From Deltaproteobacteria bacterium (GTDB lineage: Bacteria > Desulfobacterota > Desulfomonilia > UBA1062), in the NCBI GenBank assembly GCA_020053185.1, contig JAGVNP010000115.1, positions 1 to 8,988 of the forward strand: DNA of 8,988 nt, given 5' to 3'. Position 1 is the stretch's first letter. Every line of letters starts with the position of its first letter. The notes below the pieces were generated by a model. The model searched no databases and had not been told where the DNA came from. It worked only from the letters and a program-made list of their open reading frames with translations. Shown here one piece after another: positions 6,277 through 8,988 of this stretch. The translations under genes and the position numbers were made by a program.

Positions 6277-6309
6277 ACGGGCCCTTCTTACCCTCCATTT
6301 ATAATCCAA

Positions 6310-6515
6310 CCGTTTTATGCTGTCAATTTAAACCCGCCCATGGGCATAAAGGCGGCATAAAGGTGTCAGGCCTTGACATAAGCCATAGAAAGATGAGCTA
6401 GGTCTTACACTGAGACCAATCCTCATTGAAAAGCCTCCCCTTCAACTATATCCCAGATTATAATCCCATCATCCGATACGGTCAATTTTAACATTCTTCC
6501 CATACTTGTTGTGGC
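6310..6515. other. Gene-poor stretch with small repeats between hicA and the ART-like gene
   Basis: This region holds no convincing gene. It contains a 12-bp near-direct repeat (GTCAATTTAAAC at 6322-6333 and GTCAATTTTAAC at 6481-6492, 11 of 12 identical). It also contains a tandem GGCATAAAGG pair (6343-6352, 6354-6363) and the inverted repeat TGTCA-GGCCT-TGACA (6364-6378). Two tiny overlapping minus-strand frames (6423-6503, 26 codons, and 6328-6426) can be read but have poor ribosome binding sites and no recognisable product. The repeats suggest a decayed small mobile element; this is inference. Confidence 0.4.
6343..6378. repeat. Tandem GGCATAAAGG pair followed by TGTCA/TGACA inverted repeat
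   Basis: Two exact 10-bp copies of GGCATAAAGG with an 11-bp period are followed at once by TGTCA-GGCCT-TGACA. The combination looks like the edge of a small non-autonomous element or a regulator site upstream of the ART-like gene, whose start is 67 bases further on. Confidence 0.5.
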
Positions 6516-6704
6516 CTATTTTACTGGCTTTATACCAAGGTCCTTGCATATTTTTCTTGCGAGGTTATCATTGATTTCTGTATGCCGTGGAACAGATGAG
6601 CGTTTGTTTTGATTAGGATTCCACCACCATGAATGACTACCACCTTCTCTGATGAATTCACATCCTTGCGATCGTAAATACTTCAGCAGGTCATTGCGCT
6701 TCAT
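6516..6704 (-). CDS. hicA: HicA-type mRNA interferase toxin (62 aa)
   Basis: HicA toxins are small double-stranded-RNA-binding-fold ribonucleases that cut mRNA and halt translation until neutralised by HicB. The whole protein fits the family: an N-terminal helix KRNDLLKYLRSQGCEF, the hallmark GGSHSWW with catalytic His at residue 24, a basic strand ending in VPRH, and a C-terminal helix NDNLARKICKDLGI. Length is typical. The ATG at 6704 overlaps the hicB stop (ATGA at 6701-6704), so translation is probably coupled and toxin is made only with antitoxin. The toxin appears intact. No other gene clearly shares the operon after it. Confidence 0.93.
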   Translation of the reverse strand: MKRNDLLKYLRSQGCEFIREGGSHSWWWNPNQNKRSSVPRHTEINDNLARKICKDLGIKPVK

Positions 6705-6913
6705 AGAGCAATCTTTTCTTCCACATATCCCTTTCCTACTGCAGCCTGCGCATCTTGACGGTTGAATTCAATGGCTTCTTTTAGGGTTACCCTAAGACTT
6801 TTAATTAGCTCTTCACGAGTACGCGCCTGACAGTTCACCCCAGGTATTTCCTCTACCCATCCAATCCACCAATCACCCTCTTGCTTTACTACAGCGGTAT
6901 ATTCTGTATTCAT
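6701..6913 (-). CDS. hicB: HicB-type antitoxin, short form (70 aa)
   Basis: HicB binds and blocks HicA. The sequence shows the partial RNase-H-like HicB fold: YTAVVKQEGDWWIGWVEEIP, then GVNCQARTREELIKSLRVTL and a helix KEAIEFNRQDA. This short form lacks the C-terminal ribbon-helix-helix or helix-turn-helix DNA-binding part found in longer HicB proteins (about 100 or more residues). It is therefore unclear how it would repress its own promoter. The ATG at 6913 follows AAGGAG (6920-6925) by 6 bases. The antitoxin gene comes first, then hicA with a 4-base overlap, the reverse of the classic hicA-hicB order in E. coli but common among short HicB forms. A candidate promoter is at 6970-6998. Confidence 0.92.
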   Translation of the reverse strand: MNTEYTAVVKQEGDWWIGWVEEIPGVNCQARTREELIKSLRVTLKEAIEFNRQDAQAAVGKGYVEEKIAL

Positions 6914-6919
6914 ACATTG

Positions 6920-6925
6920 CTCCTT
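6920..6925 (-). promoter_or_regulatory. Ribosome binding site of hicB
   Basis: Minus-strand AAGGAG lies 6 bases before the ATG at 6913. It selects this ATG over an out-of-frame ATG 4 bases earlier. Confidence 0.7.
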
Positions 6926-6969
6926 TTTCGATTACACAACCTGCACCCTGTATAACCAATACTTTAATA

Positions 6970-6998
6970 TTTTTATATCACCATCCCTGGCAAGTCAA
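6970..6998 (-). promoter_or_regulatory. Candidate hicBA promoter
   Basis: On the minus strand, -35 TTGACT (complement of 6993-6998) is followed by TAAAAA after 17 bp (6970-6975) or TATAAA after 15 bp (6972-6977). The -35 is one arm of the inverted repeat AGTCAA (6993-6998) / TTGACT (7012-7017), a possible operator. Confidence 0.5.
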
Positions 6999-7045
6999 GA
7001 TTTTTGGCTATTTGACTAACTACTCAATTTACTTGCCTTCAACCC

Positions 7046-7080
7046 TTAATCCGTAATCCTTACCCCTTAATCCTCATCCT
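7046..7080. repeat. Degenerate 7-bp tandem repeat array (right), inverted relative to the left array
   Basis: The plus strand reads TTAATCC, GTAATCC, TTACCCC, TTAATCC, TCATCCT. The complements (GGATTAA, GGATTAC, GGGGTAA) are the units of the array at 5670-5725. The longest matched stretch between the two arrays is about 20 bp with few mismatches, so they form imperfect inverted repeats about 1.3 kb apart. The array lies between the divergent hicBA and valS promoters. Confidence 0.8.
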
Positions 7081-7084
7081 GGTT

Positions 7085-7108
7085 AGCATCAGCGTATCAT
7101 TTGATGCT
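7085..7108 (+). promoter_or_regulatory. Inverted repeat AGCATCA / TGATGCT overlapping the valS -35
   Basis: Perfect 7-bp arms (7085-7091 and 7102-7108) are separated by 10 bases and cover the predicted -35 at 7101-7106. A dimeric regulator bound here would block or modulate valS transcription. Since it lies upstream of the predicted start it would act as DNA rather than RNA. Confidence 0.4.
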
Positions 7109-7128
7109 GGACAGCAACTTGTGATAAT
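7101..7128 (+). promoter_or_regulatory. Candidate valS promoter
   Basis: -35 TTGATG (7101-7106), 16-bp spacer, -10 GATAAT (7123-7128, 5 of 6). Transcription would start near 7135, leaving a leader of about 33 bases. That is too short for a T-box riboswitch. Confidence 0.5.
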
Positions 7129-7168
7129 ACTATGAAGCTGAAATTAAAATATACGTAAGAGGATAATC

Positions 7169-8988
7169 ATGCAGGATAAAGGGTACGATCCAAAAGACAT
7201 AGAGCAGAAATGGTATGATGTATGGCAGAAAGCCGGATACTTCCACGCTCAAGAAGACGATAACAAAAAACCGTGCTACAGCATCGTGATCCCACCGCCA
7301 AATGTCACCGGCGTGCTGCACATGGGCCATGCCCTGAATAATACCCTGCAAGATATCATGATCCGCTATAAACGCATGGACGGGTTCAATGCCTTGTGGA
7401 TGCCCGGTACTGATCATGCCGGCATTGCAACCCAGAACGTAGTGGAAAAAGACATTGCCAAAAGAGGCCTGACCAGAGACGATCTTGGGCGGGAAGCCTT
7501 TATCGATGAAGTGTGGAAGTGGAGAGAAAAGCACGGCAACCTCATCATCAACCAGCTCAAGCGCTTAGGCGCATCATGCGACTGGGACAGAACAAGATTC
7601 ACTATGGACGAAGGTCTGTCCAGGGCAGTAAGAAGGGTTTTTGTTGACCTCTACCGCGAAGGTCTTATCTATCAGAGCAACTATATCGTGAACTGGTGTC
7701 CGAGATGCCACAGCGCTCTTTCTGATCTCGAAGTAGAACATGAGGAAGAAAACAGCTTCCTCTGGCATATCAGATATCCGTTTGCAGATGGATCGGGCGA
7801 GGTCGTTGTTGCAACCACACGGCCAGAGACCATGTTGGGCGATACTGCTGTTGCAGTAAATCCGTCCGATGAGCGCTACACATCGCTCATTGGCAAAGAG
7901 ATTATTTTGCCTATAATGAACAGAAAGATCCCGCTTGTTGCTGATTATATGGTTTCTTCTGATTTCGGCACAGGCGCAGTAAAGATTACGCCTGCGCATG
8001 ACTTGAATGACTTCGAGCTAAGCCTGCGCCACAATCTCGATGTGATTGTGGTCATTGATGATTCTGGAGCTATGAATGAGAATGCAGGTGCATATAAAGG
8101 GCTTGATCGATTCGAGTGCAGGAAAAAATTAGAAGAAGATCTTGCAGCACAAGGATATCTGGTTGAAAAAACACCTTACAAAGTTCCTGTGGGAAAATGC
8201 TATAGATGCAAGACCATTATCGAGCCGTATCTCTCGAAGCAGTGGTTTGTGCGGACAAAGTCGCTCGCAGAAAAAGCGATCGAAGCAGTTGAAACAGAAA
8301 AGACCAAAATATTCCCGGAACAGTGGAAAAAAACCTATTTTGAGTGGATGAACAATATTAGGGACTGGTGCATATCCAGACAGATATGGTGGGGACACAG
8401 AATCCCTGCATGGTTCTGCGATGACTGCGGCGAGATTACAGTAAACGAAGAAGATGTGAAGCAGTGCAAGTGCGGATCAGCCAATATCCGACAGGAAACC
8501 GACGTGCTAGATACATGGTTCTCTTCAGCGCTGTGGCCGTTTTCCACAATGGGCTGGCCTGATAATACTCCGCTGCTGAAAAAGTTCTATCCCACATCAG
8601 TACTCATCACAGGATTTGATATTTTATTTTTCTGGGTAGCGCGCATGATGATGATGGGCATCAAATTCATGGGTGATGTGCCGTTCAAAGATGTTTATCT
8701 CCACGCACTGGTACGCGATGAGCAGGGCCAGAAGATGAGCAAATCCAAAGGCAACATTGTTGATCCATTGATTGAGATGGACAAATACGGCGCAGATGCT
8801 TTCAGGTTTGCCTTAACTGCCTTTGCTGCAATGGGAAGAGATATAAAGATAAGCGACAAGCGCATACAGGGATACAGATTTTTTATAAACAAGATCTGGA
8901 ATGCAGCAAAGTTCACCCTTATGAATATCAAAGACTTCGATCCGGATACGGTTGCTTACGAAAAGCTTGAACTCTCGTTTGCAGACAA
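7169..8988 (+). CDS. valS: Valyl-tRNA synthetase, N-terminal ~606 codons (partial, runs off the right edge)
   Basis: This class Ia synthetase charges tRNA-Val and hydrolyses mischarged Thr-tRNA-Val. The frame is open from the ATG at 7169 to the window end with no stop, about 70 percent of a usual 880-residue ValRS. PPPNVTGVLHMGHA carries the HIGH motif as HMGH at residues 51-54. The KMSKS loop is exact at 522-526. The CP1 editing domain shows TTRPETMLGDTAVAV (from 216) and GTGAVKITPAHD (to 278). Cysteine pairs at C177/C180, C344/C347 and C417/C420/C433/C435 look like zinc-binding knuckles, the set kept in many non-E. coli ValRS. RDWCISRQIWWGH and DILFFWVARM are class Ia core signatures. AGAGGA (7158-7163) precedes the ATG by 5 bases. 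The gene is divergent from hicBA; missing is the anticodon-binding C-terminus and coiled-coil tail. Confidence 0.97.
   Translation, partial: MQDKGYDPKDIEQKWYDVWQKAGYFHAQEDDNKKPCYSIVIPPPNVTGVLHMGHALNNTLQDIMIRYKRMDGFNALWMPGTDHAGIATQNVVEKDIAKRGLTRDDLGREAFIDEVWKWREKHGNLIINQLKRLGASCDWDRTRFTMDEGLSRAVRRVFVDLYREGLIYQSNYIVNWCPRCHSALSDLEVEHEEENSFLWHIRYPFADGSGEVVVATTRPETMLGDTAVAVNPSDERYTSLIGKEIILPIMNRKIPLVADYMVSSDFGTGAVKITPAHDLNDFELSLRHNLDVIVVIDDSGAMNENAGAYKGLDRFECRKKLEEDLAAQGYLVEKTPYKVPVGKCYRCKTIIEPYLSKQWFVRTKSLAEKAIEAVETEKTKIFPEQWKKTYFEWMNNIRDWCISRQIWWGHRIPAWFCDDCGEITVNEEDVKQCKCGSANIRQETDVLDTWFSSALWPFSTMGWPDNTPLLKKFYPTSVLITGFDILFFWVARMMMMGIKFMGDVPFKDVYLHALVRDEQGQKMSKSKGNIVDPLIEMDKYGADAFRFALTAFAAMGRDIKISDKRIQGYRFFINKIWNAAKFTLMNIKDFDPDTVAYEKLELSFAD

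Noticed and set aside
7129..7168. T-box riboswitch upstream of valS
   Set aside because: The predicted leader is about 33 bases, with no T-box sequence, specifier loop or terminator/antiterminator pair.
7130..7999. Minus-strand open frames at 7130-7534, 7414-7602 and 7574-7999
   Set aside because: They lie opposite valS, whose plus-strand frame is unbroken and carries class Ia synthetase motifs. The antisense frames match nothing recognisable.
8335..8931. Minus-strand frames at 8335-8547 and 8695-8931
   Set aside because: They are antisense to the Cys-rich and KMSKS regions of valS and have no support of their own.

Overview
The window reads as chromosomal DNA from a mesophilic Gram-negative-type bacterium. 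Gene content and style suggest something near the Desulfobacterota/Nitrospirota. This rests on general impression (moderate GC, TTGAC-type -35 boxes, a roughly 640-residue aconitase, an E. coli-like tRNA-tufB order, intergenic heptamer repeats), not on a search, so the phylum is only a suggestion. Most of the window is housekeeping: translation genes (four tRNAs, tuf, gltX, valS) and the TCA-cycle enzyme aconitase.

Layout. (1) Positions 1-624, minus strand: a tRNA-tuf unit read leftwards as tRNA-Thr(TGT), tRNA-Tyr(GTA), tRNA-Gly(TCC), tRNA-Thr(GGT), then the first 27 codons of tuf (EF-Tu). This is the same order as thrU-tyrU-glyT-thrT-tufB of E. coli. A promoter lies at 596-624. (2) Positions 733-2232, minus: a single gene for a secreted protein of unknown function. 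It has a near-consensus promoter, and its ribosome binding site places the start at a GTG three codons inside the longest reading frame. A strong GC hairpin lies just after its stop. (3) Positions 2288-5657, minus: an acn-gltX operon (aconitase, then glutamyl-tRNA synthetase) whose two reading frames overlap by 4 bases. (4) Positions about 5670-7080: an accessory segment bounded by arrays of the same degenerate 7-bp repeat in opposite orientation. On the minus strand it holds a short HicB-HicA toxin-antitoxin pair, a roughly 200-bp gene-poor stretch with small repeats, and a protein with ADP-ribosyltransferase-like features. (5) Positions 7169-8988, plus: valS (valyl-tRNA synthetase), cut by the window edge after about 606 codons.

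How the genes fit together. The tRNA-tuf unit, gltX and valS all feed protein synthesis. Aconitase supplies the path to 2-oxoglutarate and glutamate, the amino acid that the next gene in the operon (gltX) charges onto tRNA. The segment between acn and valS looks like an insertion of small mobile or defence-type genes at a junction between housekeeping operons. It is the most likely place for something not yet described, above all the unassigned ART-like gene next to hicBA. No CRISPR array, intact transposase, rRNA or prophage gene was found.
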